64,000 bases of DNA from Acidimicrobiaceae bacterium. GTDB lineage: Bacteria > Actinomycetota > Acidimicrobiia > Acidimicrobiales > UBA8592. The notes beneath the pieces are model-generated. The model saw only the letters and a list, made by a program, of their open reading frames with translations, was not told where the DNA came from and did not search any database. The translations under genes were made by a program, and so were the position numbers. Positions 38,607 through 49,128 of the stretch are shown here, piece by piece. Numbering within the stretch: the stretch's first letter is position 1; each line of letters opens with the position of its first letter. The stretch covers positions 37,982 to 101,981 of the forward strand of contig PAQG01000006.1 of NCBI GenBank assembly GCA_002709645.1, written 5' to 3'.

Positions 38607-39091
38607 GTATGGATATATTTGCCACTGCTGACCTCCTTGATGCTTTCCCAGAAGCTGAAGTTCTGCCGTTAAGATTTTTCTCATATGGACAGAGAACAAA
38701 ATTTTATGGCAAAGCAGTCACTGTAATAGCCCCAGAAGATAACACGCTTGTCCGTCAAATGTTGGAGTCCGAAGGTCGCGGGAAAGTTCTGGTCGTTGAT
38801 GGAGAGGGATCTCTCAATTGCGCACTGCTTGGAGATCGCCTCGCCGCTCTAGCAATAGAGAACAATTGGCATGGCGTAATTATCAATGGTTGCATAAGAG
38901 ATTCAGATGCCATCCAGGACATGCCGATTGGAATAAAGGCGATAGGAACAAATCCACGAAAGAGCATAAAACGCGGGTTAGGGGAAGTTGGCACGAGAAT
39001 TCAAATTGCTGACACCCAGTTAAATACTGGATCTTGGATCTATGCAGACAGCGACGGCGTTATCATCGCAAAGAAAAATCTCCTCACATAA
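38603..39091 (+). CDS. RraA family protein (RNase E inhibitor/aldolase-like fold)
   Basis: TADLLDAFPEAEVLP, VVDGEGSLNCALLGDRLAALAIENNWHGVIINGCIRDSDAIQDMPIGIKAIGTNPRKS; GTGA overlap with modC. Confidence 0.88.
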   Translation: MSMDIFATADLLDAFPEAEVLPLRFFSYGQRTKFYGKAVTVIAPEDNTLVRQMLESEGRGKVLVVDGEGSLNCALLGDRLAALAIENNWHGVIINGCIRDSDAIQDMPIGIKAIGTNPRKSIKRGLGEVGTRIQIADTQLNTGSWIYADSDGVIIAKKNLLT

Positions 39092-39123
39092 CTCCTTGAT
39101 TTTGAAAAAATTTCCAACAACTA

Positions 39124-39153
39124 TTGACACGGGTGTAGTTACACGGCTGTAAT
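39124..39153 (+). promoter_or_regulatory. Putative nrdAB promoter (TTGACA-18 bp-TGTAAT) with tandem ACACGGSTGTA operator-like repeats
   Basis: TTGACA 39124-39129, TGTAAT 39148-39153; ACACGGGTGTA 39127-39137 and ACACGGCTGTA 39141-39151; inner palindrome GTGTA-GT-TACAC. Confidence 0.55.
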
Positions 39154-39293
39154 TAGGTTCCAGCGGTTTTTCAAAGAAGAAAAGCCATGGGGAATCAAAG
39201 ATACAAATCCTTCACAAATAGGAATGCGTTTTCTTTGAAAATAGAACTAGTTGAAACTGGTTCTCTAGTTGGGGACATTTGAGGAGAGAAACG

Positions 39294-41846
39294 ATGGCAT
39301 TATCTGAACCATCTATAAAGAAAGAAAACCAAACTGAAGGGGCAGAATCTGACCAGCTCAACGAAATTGAGAACGGGAATGTTCAGCCCATAGCCGAAGT
39401 AGCAGAAGACAAAGAATCACCTGCGTCGCAGAGTCAAAATAGCGCTACTCTTCCCCAGAATACTGGCATGCGTGTCCGCAAAAGAAACGGGGACCTTGAA
39501 CAAGTAGACGTAAACAAAATAGTTAACGCAGTAGCCCGATGCGCAGAAGGGCTGAAAGGGGTAGACCCTATGCGTGTAGCGACAAGAACAATATCGGCGC
39601 TCGCAGATGGCTCTACCACCCGTGAACTTGATGAACTTTCAATAAGAACAGCAGCGGGATTAATCGTTGAAGAACCTCGATACTCTCGACTAGCGGGACG
39701 ATTGTTAGCTACATATATTGATAAAGAGGTAAGAAACCAAAACATACCCTGGTTTACTGAATCTGTTACGAGAGGACACGAACTAGGTGTAATTGGTGAT
39801 AATGCTCTAAATTTTGTGTTAGATAATGCTTCAACATTAAACGCCGCTATCAACTCTGATCGCGATAGAAACTTTGAATTTTTTGGCCTCCGCACTGTAT
39901 ATGACAGGTATCTTCTCCGCCACCCAGAGACACGAGAAGTCATAGAAACTCCTCAGTACTTTTTCTTGAGAGTAGCCTGTGGACTCTCACAGGATGTTAA
40001 TGAGGCTGTCGCTTTCTATGATCTAATGTCATCTTTGGCCTACCTTCCCTCAAGCCCCACTCTTTTCAATTCAGGCACAACCCACCAACAACTCTCGAGT
40101 TGCTACCTACTTGACTCTCCTGAAGATTCACTAGAGGGTATTTACAAGCGCTACACCGACATCGCTCAACTCTCTAAATTCGCAGGAGGAATTGGCGTTG
40201 CTTGGCATCGCATCAGAAGCAAGGGAAGTCTAATCCAAGGTACTAATGGCCTTTCAAATGGCATAGTCCCTTGGCTCAAAACCCTTGATAGCTCTGTAGC
40301 TGCAGTAAATCAAGGTGGCCGTCGCAAGGGCGCTGCTTGTATCTATCTTGAAACTTGGCATGACGACGTTGAAGAGTTTCTTGAATTAAAACAAAATACA
40401 GGTGACCATGCACGACGGACCCACAATCTAAATATTGCTAACTGGGTTCCAGATTTATTCATGGAGAGAGTTGAAAATAATTGGAAGTGGAGTTTGTTTG
40501 ACCCGAAAAGAGTTCCTCACCTAACAGACCTTTTCGGGGAAGAATTTGAAAAAGCATACATAGAAGCAGAAGAAGCAGAGTTATACGAACGCCAAGTTGA
40601 TGCTCGTGAACTCTATTCAAAGATGATGAGAACTCTCGCAGAGACTGGAAATGGTTGGATGACTTTCAAGGATTCATCTAACCTCAAATGCAACCAAACT
40701 TCAAACTTGAGAAAGGACAACGAGAGAAACGGAGAGACACGCGTTGTCCATTTATCTAATCTATGTACTGAGATAATTGAAGTAACGAACCAGTCCGAAA
40801 CAGCTGTCTGTAATCTAGGGTCGCTAAATCTTGGATCCTTCGTAGCTGAACAAGAAACGCCTGCTTTTGATTTTGAAGAACTCGGGAAAACAGTACGACA
40901 AGTAGTTCCTTTTCTAGACCGAGTAATTGATATTAATTTCTACCCAATTAATGAGGCCGGCAACTCAAATAACCAGTGGCGACCAGTAGGTCTAGGAATG
41001 ATGGGATTACAAGACGTCTTCTTTAAGATGCAAATCCCATTTGACTCAGAAGAGGCGAGAACAATTTCTTCAAAAATAAGCGAAGAGATTTACTATAACG
41101 CTCTTTGGGCATCTACCGAACTAGCAGAACTAAATGGTCCCCATGAAACGTATCCTCTAACAAGAGCAGCCCAGGGTGATCTTCAATTTGACCTTTGGGA
41201 TGTAAAGCCTTCTAATACGGAAAGGTGGCAAGAACTTCGCAGCAAGATTTCTGAACATGGTTTAAGGAATTCTTTAATGATTGCTATTGCCCCCACTGCA
41301 ACAATTGCCTCAATAGCAGGCTGTTACGAATGTATTGAACCACAGGTTTCTAATCTTTTTAAACGTGAAACTCTCTCTGGGGAGTTCATGCAAATAAATA
41401 AATACCTAGTTAAAGAACTTCAAGAAAGAGACCTTTGGGACGAAGAAATGCGAACCGAATTGATTCGGAATGAAGGGTCGGTGCAGGATGTAGACCGTAT
41501 CCCAGAGGATCTAAAAGAAATCTACCGAACAGCATGGGAACTCCCCATGAAATCTCTAATTGAAATGGCAGCAGACCGAGGTGCCTACATCGATCAAAGC
41601 CAATCCCTAAACCTCTTTATGGAGTCTCCAAACATAGGCAAGCTCAGCTCAATGTACATGTACGCTTGGAAACAAGGTCTTAAGACTACTTACTATCTCC
41701 GGTCACGGCCTGCGACAAGAATAAACCAAACAACGGTGAGTTCAAATAAACCAAGCCCTGACGGTGGAGAGAAACAGGGATTCATGGACGACGATGCACT
41801 TGCCTGCTCTCTTGAAAATCCAGAATCTTGCGAGTCTTGCCAATAA
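39294..41846 (+). CDS. nrdA: Ribonucleoside-diphosphate reductase alpha subunit (class I)
   Basis: ATP-cone RVRKRNGDLEQVDVNKIVNAVARC; SSPTLFNSGTTHQQLSSCYLL; GVAWHRIRSKGSLIQGTNGLSNGIVPWLKTLDSSVAAVNQGGRRKGAACIYLE; C-terminal CESCQ. Confidence 0.95.
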   Translation: MALSEPSIKKENQTEGAESDQLNEIENGNVQPIAEVAEDKESPASQSQNSATLPQNTGMRVRKRNGDLEQVDVNKIVNAVARCAEGLKGVDPMRVATRTISALADGSTTRELDELSIRTAAGLIVEEPRYSRLAGRLLATYIDKEVRNQNIPWFTESVTRGHELGVIGDNALNFVLDNASTLNAAINSDRDRNFEFFGLRTVYDRYLLRHPETREVIETPQYFFLRVACGLSQDVNEAVAFYDLMSSLAYLPSSPTLFNSGTTHQQLSSCYLLDSPEDSLEGIYKRYTDIAQLSKFAGGIGVAWHRIRSKGSLIQGTNGLSNGIVPWLKTLDSSVAAVNQGGRRKGAACIYLETWHDDVEEFLELKQNTGDHARRTHNLNIANWVPDLFMERVENNWKWSLFDPKRVPHLTDLFGEEFEKAYIEAEEAELYERQVDARELYSKMMRTLAETGNGWMTFKDSSNLKCNQTSNLRKDNERNGETRVVHLSNLCTEIIEVTNQSETAVCNLGSLNLGSFVAEQETPAFDFEELGKTVRQVVPFLDRVIDINFYPINEAGNSNNQWRPVGLGMMGLQDVFFKMQIPFDSEEARTISSKISEEIYYNALWASTELAELNGPHETYPLTRAAQGDLQFDLWDVKPSNTERWQELRSKISEHGLRNSLMIAIAPTATIASIAGCYECIEPQVSNLFKRETLSGEFMQINKYLVKELQERDLWDEEMRTELIRNEGSVQDVDRIPEDLKEIYRTAWELPMKSLIEMAADRGAYIDQSQSLNLFMESPNIGKLSSMYMYAWKQGLKTTYYLRSRPATRINQTTVSSNKPSPDGGEKQGFMDDDALACSLENPESCESCQ

Positions 41847-41867
41847 GCGAAAAGGAAACACTACATA

Positions 41868-42962
41868 ATGGCCCTAGCCGACGAGAATAACTACGCACTT
41901 ACCTCAGATGATCTGAGTATTGACGAGGGGATGAGTGCTGCAGAAAATCCAGCGAGAAGACCGGATAACATACTTGACCCTGGATTTGACCTGACTCTAC
42001 GACCAATGAAATATCAAATCTTCTTTGACATGTACAAGGATGCTATAAAAAATACATGGACTGTTGACGAAATAGACTTCGCCGATGACCATGTAGACCT
42101 GAGGAGTATGTCTCCAGCCGAGAAACACCTTATAAGCCGCCTAGTCGCTTTCTTTGCTACTGGAGACTCAATAGTCTCAAACAACTTAGTCTTAAACCTT
42201 TATAAACATATAAATGCTCCTGAAGCAAGAATGTACCTAAGTAGGCAACTTTACGAAGAAGCACTTCATGTTCAGTTCTACCTGACACTTCTAGATTCAT
42301 ACATCCCAGACATGAAAGAGCGCGAAGAAGCTTTTGCTGCAATACATAACATCCCATCGATACGACAGAAAGGCGAATTCTGCTTTAAGTGGATGGGAAC
42401 GATGGATTCAGTCGATGAATTAAAAACAGAAGAAGACCAAAGAACATTTCTAAGAAATCTCATTTGTTTCGCTGCCTGCATAGAAGGCCTTTTCTTCTTT
42501 GCTGCTTTCGCATACGTATATTTCCTAAGGAGTAAAGGGCTCTTAAATGGACTAGCAGCAGGAACCAACTGGGTCTTCAGAGATGAAAGCGCTCATATGA
42601 ACTTCGCTTTTTCAGTGGTTGAAACTGTTCGACAGGAACAACCTGAGCTATGGACAGCTGAATTAACGAATGATATCAAGGAGATGCTTAGCGAAGCTGT
42701 TGAGTGTGAAATGCGTTTCGCAGATGATGTTCTTGGGGGTGGGATTAATGGTATGAGCCTTTCTGACACTCGTGAGTATCTGCAATTTGTAGCTGACCAG
42801 CGGCTAATGCAACTCGGCATAGAACCAATCTATAATTCAAAAAACCCCTTTGACTTTATGGCATTACAAGATGTTCAAGAACTTACCAATTTCTTCGAAA
42901 AAACGGTAACCGCATATCAAGTAGGCGTTGAGGGCGAAGTAGCCTTTGACGAAGAATTCTAG
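41868..42962 (+). CDS. nrdB: Ribonucleoside-diphosphate reductase beta subunit
   Basis: FATGDSIVSNNLVLNLYKHINAPEARMYLSRQLYEEALHVQFY, FRDESAHMNFAF, C-terminal FFEKTVTAYQVGVEGEVAFDEEF. Confidence 0.95.
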   Translation: MALADENNYALTSDDLSIDEGMSAAENPARRPDNILDPGFDLTLRPMKYQIFFDMYKDAIKNTWTVDEIDFADDHVDLRSMSPAEKHLISRLVAFFATGDSIVSNNLVLNLYKHINAPEARMYLSRQLYEEALHVQFYLTLLDSYIPDMKEREEAFAAIHNIPSIRQKGEFCFKWMGTMDSVDELKTEEDQRTFLRNLICFAACIEGLFFFAAFAYVYFLRSKGLLNGLAAGTNWVFRDESAHMNFAFSVVETVRQEQPELWTAELTNDIKEMLSEAVECEMRFADDVLGGGINGMSLSDTREYLQFVADQRLMQLGIEPIYNSKNPFDFMALQDVQELTNFFEKTVTAYQVGVEGEVAFDEEF

Positions 42963-42989
42963 TTCTCCAGTCCCCCAACTGGACCTAGC

Positions 42990-43017
42990 CAAGCCCAGTG
43001 CGAAAGCACTGGGCTTG
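42990..43017. terminator. Intrinsic terminator-like hairpin between convergent nrdB and meaB
   Basis: CAAGCCCAGTGC-GAAA-GCACTGGGCTTG, 12-bp perfect stem with GNRA tetraloop, followed by agctatttt. Confidence 0.85.
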
Positions 43018-43025
43018 AGCTATTT

Positions 43026-44012
43026 TCACTCTTCTTTTCTAAACAGTTGGATAATCCTTTCTGCAGCCTGAAACGGAGAAAGCCCATCATTTAAAATTTC
43101 TTCCTCTATCTCTAGAACAATGGAGGCAATTTCTGGCTTTTCTTTCAGATTATTGATCAATTGGTCTTCAACCAATGCCCACATCCACCGGATTTGCTGA
43201 CGAGAACGACGCTTCTCCCAATTACCATTTCCTAGCATATGATCTTGGTAAATATCGATCTGCTCCCAAATAGCTGGGATACCTTGCCCTGTAAGACCAG
43301 AACACGTAACAACCGGTGGATTCCATTCAGTATTTGCTGAACTAAGAAGTGTCATTGCTGACTGATAATCACGAGCAGACTGTCTTGCACGCAATTCATT
43401 TTCCCCATCAGCCTTATTCACCGCAACTAAATCAGCTAACTCCAAAACACCTTTTTTTATTCCTTGAAGGGAATCTCCAGACCCTGGAAGAAGTAACACT
43501 AAAAAGAAATCAACCATCTCTGAAACAATCGCTTCGCTTTGGCCAACTCCTACTGTTTCAATGAGAACGACATCAAAACCTGCTGCTTCAAGCACCAGTA
43601 TTGTTTCCCTAGTTCCTTTTGCTACTCCTCCTAGAACTCCAGAAGAAGGTGAAGGTCTAATGAAAGCATTTGGATTGCTTGAGAGTCGATCCATTCTAGT
43701 TTTATCTCCAAGTATTGAACCGCCAGAGATAGAACTTGAAGGGTCAACGGCAAGGACCGCAACTTTATGACCCAACTCAGTCAGATACGTTCCGAATTCA
43801 TCAACAAATGTACTTTTCCCCACACCGGGAGAACCAGTAATTCCTATCCGACGAGAACCTCCAGCATGCGAAGTGATACTTGCTAACAACTCACTCGCCT
43901 TATCCCTATCATCTGGGGTAGAACTCTCAACAAGTGTGATCGCTTTAGCCAGCCATGTCCTGTCACCTGAAAGGACACCGGCGATAACCAGTTCCAATTC
44001 AGAAGTCTCCAT
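43026..44012 (-). CDS. meaB: Methylmalonyl-CoA mutase-associated GTPase (MeaB/ArgK)
   Basis: RRIGITGSPGVGKSTFVDEF, VLAVDPSSSISGGSILGDKTRM, NAFIRPSPSSGVLGGVAKGTRE, LIETVGVGQSE. Confidence 0.95.
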   Translation of the reverse strand: METSELELVIAGVLSGDRTWLAKAITLVESSTPDDRDKASELLASITSHAGGSRRIGITGSPGVGKSTFVDEFGTYLTELGHKVAVLAVDPSSSISGGSILGDKTRMDRLSSNPNAFIRPSPSSGVLGGVAKGTRETILVLEAAGFDVVLIETVGVGQSEAIVSEMVDFFLVLLLPGSGDSLQGIKKGVLELADLVAVNKADGENELRARQSARDYQSAMTLLSSANTEWNPPVVTCSGLTGQGIPAIWEQIDIYQDHMLGNGNWEKRRSRQQIRWMWALVEDQLINNLKEKPEIASIVLEIEEEILNDGLSPFQAAERIIQLFRKEE

Positions 44013-44017
44013 AGTAA

Positions 44018-46189
44018 TTAACCGATCTTATTGAGAAGCTCTATAGCAGCCGCAGATATCACAGTACCAGGTGGGTATATCGCTGAAGCGCCCGCATCGT
44101 ATAACGCCTCAAAGTCTTGAGGAGGAACAACTCCACCAACAACAATTAGGATGTCCTCTCTCCCCAACTCTGATAAAGCATCTTTAAGTTGCGGAACGAG
44201 AGCTAAATGTCCAGCCGCTAAAGATGATACTCCTACTACATGCACATCCGCTTCAACGGCTTGTTTAGCAGCTTCTTTTGGGGTTTGGAACAATGGCCCT
44301 ATATCAACGTCAAAACCAAGATCTGCGAAAGCAGTAGCAATGACTTTTTGGCCTCTATCATGCCCATCCTGGCCTACTTTCGCTACAAGTATTCTTGGAC
44401 GACGCCCATTTTGCTTCTCAAACCTTTCAGTTTCTACTCGAACCGATTCGATTTGCTCGTTTTCTTCTCCCACTTCGCTTTTATACACTCCCGAAATAAT
44501 TTGTATTTGCGATCTATGACGACCATACACCTTTTCTAGCGCATCACTGATCTCTCCGACAGTTGCAAATTGTCTAGCAGCATTAATAGATAGCTCAAGA
44601 AGGTTTCCATTTCCAGAAGCTCCATTTGTTAAATGCTCGAGAGCAGCGTCACATGCCTCTTGATCTCGACTCTGCCGTAAGTCTACTAGTTGCCGAATTT
44701 GAGCAGCTTGAACCTCATGATTATCAACTTGAAGAATATCCACCTCATCTTCTTGGTCTAAACGGAACTTGTTCACGCCTATGACTGGCTGAGTCCCTGA
44801 ATCAATTCTAGCTTGAGTCCTCGCTGCCGCTTCTTCAATTCGAAGTTTTGGAATTCCTAATTCAATAGCTTTTGCCATCCCTCCTGCTTCTTCAATTTCA
44901 TTAATGTGCTCCCAAGATCGGCGCGCTAGGTCATGAGTTAAGCGTTCAACGTAGTATGAGCCTCCCCATGGATCTACAACACGACAGGTTCCAGATTCGT
45001 GTTGTAAGAAAAGTTGAGTATTCCGTGCAATACGAGCACTGAAATCTGATGGCAATGCCAATGCCTCATCAAAGGAATTTGTATGAAGTGATTGTGTATG
45101 TCCTTGTGTCGCAGCCATCGCTTCAACACATGTTCGCACGATATTTGTGTACACATCCTGAGCGGTGAGGCTCCATCCAGATGTCTGACTATGCGTTCTT
45201 AATGACAGTGATTTGGGATTTTGAGGATTGAATTGGCGAACTAATTTTGCCCATAACAAACGTGCAGCTCTTAATTTTGCAACTTCCATAAAGAAATTCA
45301 TTCCGATACACCAAAAGAAACTAAGCCGAGGAGCAAATTGGTCAATATCCAACCCTGCTCCTAAACCAGCACGGATATATTCGACTCCATCTGCAAGGGT
45401 GTACGCCATCTCAAGGTCAAGAGTGGCTCCCGCTTCTTGCATGTGATAGCCAGAAATTGAGATTGAGTTGAATCTTGGCATTTCTTTTGAAGTAAATGAA
45501 ATAATGTCAGAAATTATTCTCATTGAGGGCTTAGGTGGGTAAATAAATGTATTCCTCACCATGAATTCTTTCAAGATATCATTTTGGATCGTTCCAGCTA
45601 GTTGTTTTGGGGCTACTCCCTGTTCTTCTGCAGCGAGTACATAGAGAGCGAGTATTGGTAACACTGCCCCATTCATGGTCATTGAAACACTCATTTTGTC
45701 TAGCGGTATTCCATCAAACAACTGACGCATATCAATTATTGAGTCAATAGCTACTCCTGCCATCCCAACATCACCAGATACCCTTGGATTATCTGAGTCG
45801 TACCCTCGGTGAGTAGGCAGATCAAATGCAACTGAGAGACCTTTTTGCCCTGCAGCAAGATTTCTTCTGTAAAAGGCATTCGACTCTGCTGCCGTGGAGA
45901 ATCCGGCATATTGTCTTATCGTCCAGGGCTGATTGACGTACATGGTTGGATACGGACCTCTAAGGTACGGAGGAAAGCCAGAATAGGTATCTAGAAAATC
46001 AAGATTGGCTACATCTTCCTGGCCATAAATTGGATGCACTGGTATCCCCTCAGGAGTAAGCCAGTCACTTTCTTCATTAGTGGCATTTGAGAATTCACTG
46101 AAATCAGAAAACCAATTTTCTCTATCTATTTTATTGATGTTTTTTTCTAACCCAAGAGGTACCGAGCCAAAGTCAGGAATCATTGTCAT
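44018..46189 (-). CDS. Methylmalonyl-CoA mutase large subunit
   Basis: [56 protein letters not shown]; cobalamin-binding [15 protein letters not shown]; listed ORF starts at 46255 but the start near 46189/46183 fits the overlap with mutA. Confidence 0.95.
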   Translation of the reverse strand: MTMIPDFGSVPLGLEKNINKIDRENWFSDFSEFSNATNEESDWLTPEGIPVHPIYGQEDVANLDFLDTYSGFPPYLRGPYPTMYVNQPWTIRQYAGFSTAAESNAFYRRNLAAGQKGLSVAFDLPTHRGYDSDNPRVSGDVGMAGVAIDSIIDMRQLFDGIPLDKMSVSMTMNGAVLPILALYVLAAEEQGVAPKQLAGTIQNDILKEFMVRNTFIYPPKPSMRIISDIISFTSKEMPRFNSISISGYHMQEAGATLDLEMAYTLADGVEYIRAGLGAGLDIDQFAPRLSFFWCIGMNFFMEVAKLRAARLLWAKLVRQFNPQNPKSLSLRTHSQTSGWSLTAQDVYTNIVRTCVEAMAATQGHTQSLHTNSFDEALALPSDFSARIARNTQLFLQHESGTCRVVDPWGGSYYVERLTHDLARRSWEHINEIEEAGGMAKAIELGIPKLRIEEAAARTQARIDSGTQPVIGVNKFRLDQEDEVDILQVDNHEVQAAQIRQLVDLRQSRDQEACDAALEHLTNGASGNGNLLELSINAARQFATVGEISDALEKVYGRHRSQIQIISGVYKSEVGEENEQIESVRVETERFEKQNGRRPRILVAKVGQDGHDRGQKVIATAFADLGFDVDIGPLFQTPKEAAKQAVEADVHVVGVSSLAAGHLALVPQLKDALSELGREDILIVVGGVVPPQDFEALYDAGASAIYPPGTVISAAAIELLNKIG

Positions 46190-47636
46190 TAACTCCCTCT
46201 TGGGAAGATAAATCAGAAATGCGAAAAGTTGATCTTGCTTGCATAGCCAACTCATCTGGCATTCTTAATGAATCGGGATAAGGATCTCTTTGTAACTCTG
46301 TTTTCTCTGGTTCAAGAAATTCGTTAACCCCTATAAGAACCCGTCCTTTGGTTTTAATTTGTTCTTTATATTGCTCACGATTCTCCAAAATTGAATTCTG
46401 GAAAGAACCGGAAATGATCTCCTGAATTATGCCACCATTTTTTTCAAGTAACTGAAATTTTTCCCAAGCCCTTTGAGCAATTTGATCCGTTAAAGACTCG
46501 ACGTACCATGAGCCACCTGCAGGGTCAATTACTTTATGGAGATTTGACTCTTCCATTAAAACAAGTTGCGTATTTCGAGCAAGCCTCATGCCGAAGTCAT
46601 CGGGAATACCAAAAGCACTGTCAAAGGGGGGAAGAGAGATAAAATCAGCCCCTCCTGTTGCTGCAGAAAAACAACCAACGGTTGTGCGAAGTAAATTTAT
46701 CCAAGGATCACTTTGCGAAATTAGAAATTGTGGAAATGAAGCTTGGGTCTTTAAGTTGACATGATCCACTCCGCAAACCTGACCTATCCGACTTATTAGG
46801 ATTCGCAATGCCCGAATTTTTGCAATATCGAAAAACTGGTCTGTTCCTATTGAAACCACAACATGAATCTGGCTAAAAGCTTCAGCAAGAGGCATACCTG
46901 CCCTATCCATATTTTGGAGATAACCAATTATAGAAGAAGAAATACCGGCTAATTCTGTTATTGGATCTGCTCCAGCTTCGGCATAAGATAAGCCATCCAC
47001 ACGGAAGGTTACTGCCTTCTGAAAATCTTGATGAACTCTCAGAGCCAGGCTCCCACCAGCATCTAGCTCACTTTTGATGCCAGTTGGGTCTTGACAATTT
47101 CTGAATAACTCACCTATTGGGTCAAGACTTAGTTCAAAGATAAAATCTTCAGCAACTTTGCCCTTTGATTCAATAAATTCAAGAAAGCTCTTAGCATTAC
47201 TCAAACTGTTAAATGAATTTGTTGGTGCGACACCGGCGATATTTAGCAGAACGCCGTCTAAGAGTTTCTCAAATGCATTTGAGTCAACTTCAGAAAGAAC
47301 TAATTCAATGCTATTAGTTCCTTTCTCTAAGTCATTCAGAATCGCTGCATTACTTTCTTCCAGTGAATTAACCCAATAACGTTGTCGGATATTCCACCCA
47401 GATAATTGGCCAGTAAGATTAGATGCTCGCCTATTTATTCCTTGAGTTGGGTAACTCAGATCTTCTATTTCGCCTTGGCGAATATACATAGGTTCCGTAC
47501 GAATTCCCGAGCCTAAATCTGTATAAAGCAACTCTTCGAATAGATTCTCTGTAACAACAGATTTAGCGGCATCTATCCAAGCATCATACGTTGGGAGATC
47601 AGCTCCGTCTAAAAAATTCATTACGTCGTCAGCCAT
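46173..47636 (-). CDS. Methylmalonyl-CoA mutase small subunit
   Basis: [76 protein letters not shown]; immediately upstream of the large subunit. Confidence 0.9.
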   Translation of the reverse strand: MADDVMNFLDGADLPTYDAWIDAAKSVVTENLFEELLYTDLGSGIRTEPMYIRQGEIEDLSYPTQGINRRASNLTGQLSGWNIRQRYWVNSLEESNAAILNDLEKGTNSIELVLSEVDSNAFEKLLDGVLLNIAGVAPTNSFNSLSNAKSFLEFIESKGKVAEDFIFELSLDPIGELFRNCQDPTGIKSELDAGGSLALRVHQDFQKAVTFRVDGLSYAEAGADPITELAGISSSIIGYLQNMDRAGMPLAEAFSQIHVVVSIGTDQFFDIAKIRALRILISRIGQVCGVDHVNLKTQASFPQFLISQSDPWINLLRTTVGCFSAATGGADFISLPPFDSAFGIPDDFGMRLARNTQLVLMEESNLHKVIDPAGGSWYVESLTDQIAQRAWEKFQLLEKNGGIIQEIISGSFQNSILENREQYKEQIKTKGRVLIGVNEFLEPEKTELQRDPYPDSLRMPDELAMQARSTFRISDLSSQEGVNDNDS

Positions 47637-47725
47637 GTTTCTACCTTAGGCGTTTCTACATACTGAATGGCAACATTATTGTCATCGCTTGAACTTGTTC
47701 ATGGCTTTGCTTAGAAACAAATCGC

Positions 47726-47741
47726 TGTGACATTAACCACA
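47726..47741 (+). promoter_or_regulatory. CRP/FNR-like box TGTGA-CATTAA-CCACA upstream of the cNMP-binding protein gene
   Basis: One mismatch to TGTGA-N6-TCACA; about 107 nt upstream of the preferred start codon. Confidence 0.4.
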
Positions 47742-47847
47742 GTGACAAAAGACACGGCTCTTTCAAGAGCAACGGGTTCCAAATTGAGGCAAACTAGTCT
47801 TAGAGGTTCATCGCGTGATGAATTACCCCCCAAAGCAAGGAAATAAA

Positions 47848-48249
47848 ATGCCTAAGAAATTACCCCACCATCTCCAATATGCTGAGTTCGCTTTCGCTGC
47901 TACAGCTACTTCTGAAGAACTTCGTACTCTCTGTAGATTAACAACAAGAATTGATGTCAAAAAAGGAAGTGTCCTAATGCACCAAGGGGCCTTTGGCAAT
48001 GAAGTTCTACTTTTGGTTCACGGCCAGTTAGTTGTTGAGAAAAATGGCGAATTAATAGCTTCAGTTGCACCTGGTGCAGTTGTCGGAGAAAGGGCCGTCA
48101 TACTAAACGAGCCACGTGATGCCACTGTCCGAGCAGCGTATGATTCGACTATTCTCGCTATGTCTCGAAGCGAATTCAACACTCTTCTAGCTGAGTGTCC
48201 AAGTATTGCCAGAAACATTCTTGAAGAAGCACTTACCCGAGCCGGTTAG
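47848..48249 (+). CDS. Stand-alone cyclic nucleotide-binding domain protein
   Basis: VKKGSVLMHQGAFGNEVLLLVHGQLVVEKNGELIASVAPGAVVGERAVILNEPRDATVRAAYDSTILAMSRSEFNTLL; no HTH downstream. Start MPKKLPHH with AGGAAA upstream (listed 47815). Confidence 0.88.
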   Translation: MPKKLPHHLQYAEFAFAATATSEELRTLCRLTTRIDVKKGSVLMHQGAFGNEVLLLVHGQLVVEKNGELIASVAPGAVVGERAVILNEPRDATVRAAYDSTILAMSRSEFNTLLAECPSIARNILEEALTRAG

Positions 48250-48309
48250 TGCATAGCTGGCACAGCAAAATCATTCGCTTCGTTTGATATTTGAAACCAT
48301 AATCATTTA

Positions 48310-49128
48310 ATGGAAAAACTGACAACGATGCTGGTTAGGAAATACAGAATCGTTAAGATTCGGCTTTACATGGGCTCCATAATCCCCATACTGCAACGCT
48401 TTCTCACTAGGATCTATCACAACTTTGTTAACTTCGGTTTAGGTAGGCGGATTAATTTCAGCGCCATACGAAAAGTTAATGTACCAACTATCGGCGGGCG
48501 CATCCTTTTAAATGCAATAGGCGGGGTTTTGATTTCAATTGGAGCGACGATGGTAATCTTGGCCAAGCTAGGGGCCACAACTACTGATGTTCTCCTCACT
48601 GGGATTAAGGAACAAACTGGGATTTCAATTGCTGGGGCATCATTTGGGTTTCTTGCTATTTTATTTGTCATTATGGCTGTAACTCGATCAGAAATTGGTC
48701 TGGGAACTGTAGTTGTGCCACTTTCGGTTTCCACAACATTTACATTTTCCTTTTTGATTATTCCAGAGCCGCATAATTTAAGTGCTCAATTGCTCTACTT
48801 CCCTACTGGGCTTGTGGTTATAGCGACTGGTGTAGGTATAGGAGCTAGCGCTGGGATTGGAATGGGTGCATACGAATCAATATGCCATCGGATATCAGAT
48901 ATTAATGGATGGCATCCGCAACTAGTTCGCCTTTTCTGGGAATTAATTGTTCTTGGGGTCGGAATCTCTCTTGGTGGAGCATTTGGCGTGGGTACCATAA
49001 TCGCAGCTATCGCTACTGGCTGGATATTGCAATATATGAATTCTGTAATCGGGGATTACCTACTTGGGCGTCGTATAAGAACAAATTGCGAACAACCATT
49101 AGCTCAAGGACATACCTATGAACTCTAA
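48310..49128 (+). CDS. YczE/YitT-like integral membrane protein
   Basis: ILLNAIGGVLISIGATMVILAKLGATTTDVLLTGI...GVGIGASAGIGMGAYESICHRISDINGWHPQLVRLFWELIVLGVGISLGGAFGVGTIIAAIATG. Confidence 0.75.
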   Translation: MEKLTTMLVRKYRIVKIRLYMGSIIPILQRFLTRIYHNFVNFGLGRRINFSAIRKVNVPTIGGRILLNAIGGVLISIGATMVILAKLGATTTDVLLTGIKEQTGISIAGASFGFLAILFVIMAVTRSEIGLGTVVVPLSVSTTFTFSFLIIPEPHNLSAQLLYFPTGLVVIATGVGIGASAGIGMGAYESICHRISDINGWHPQLVRLFWELIVLGVGISLGGAFGVGTIIAAIATGWILQYMNSVIGDYLLGRRIRTNCEQPLAQGHTYEL

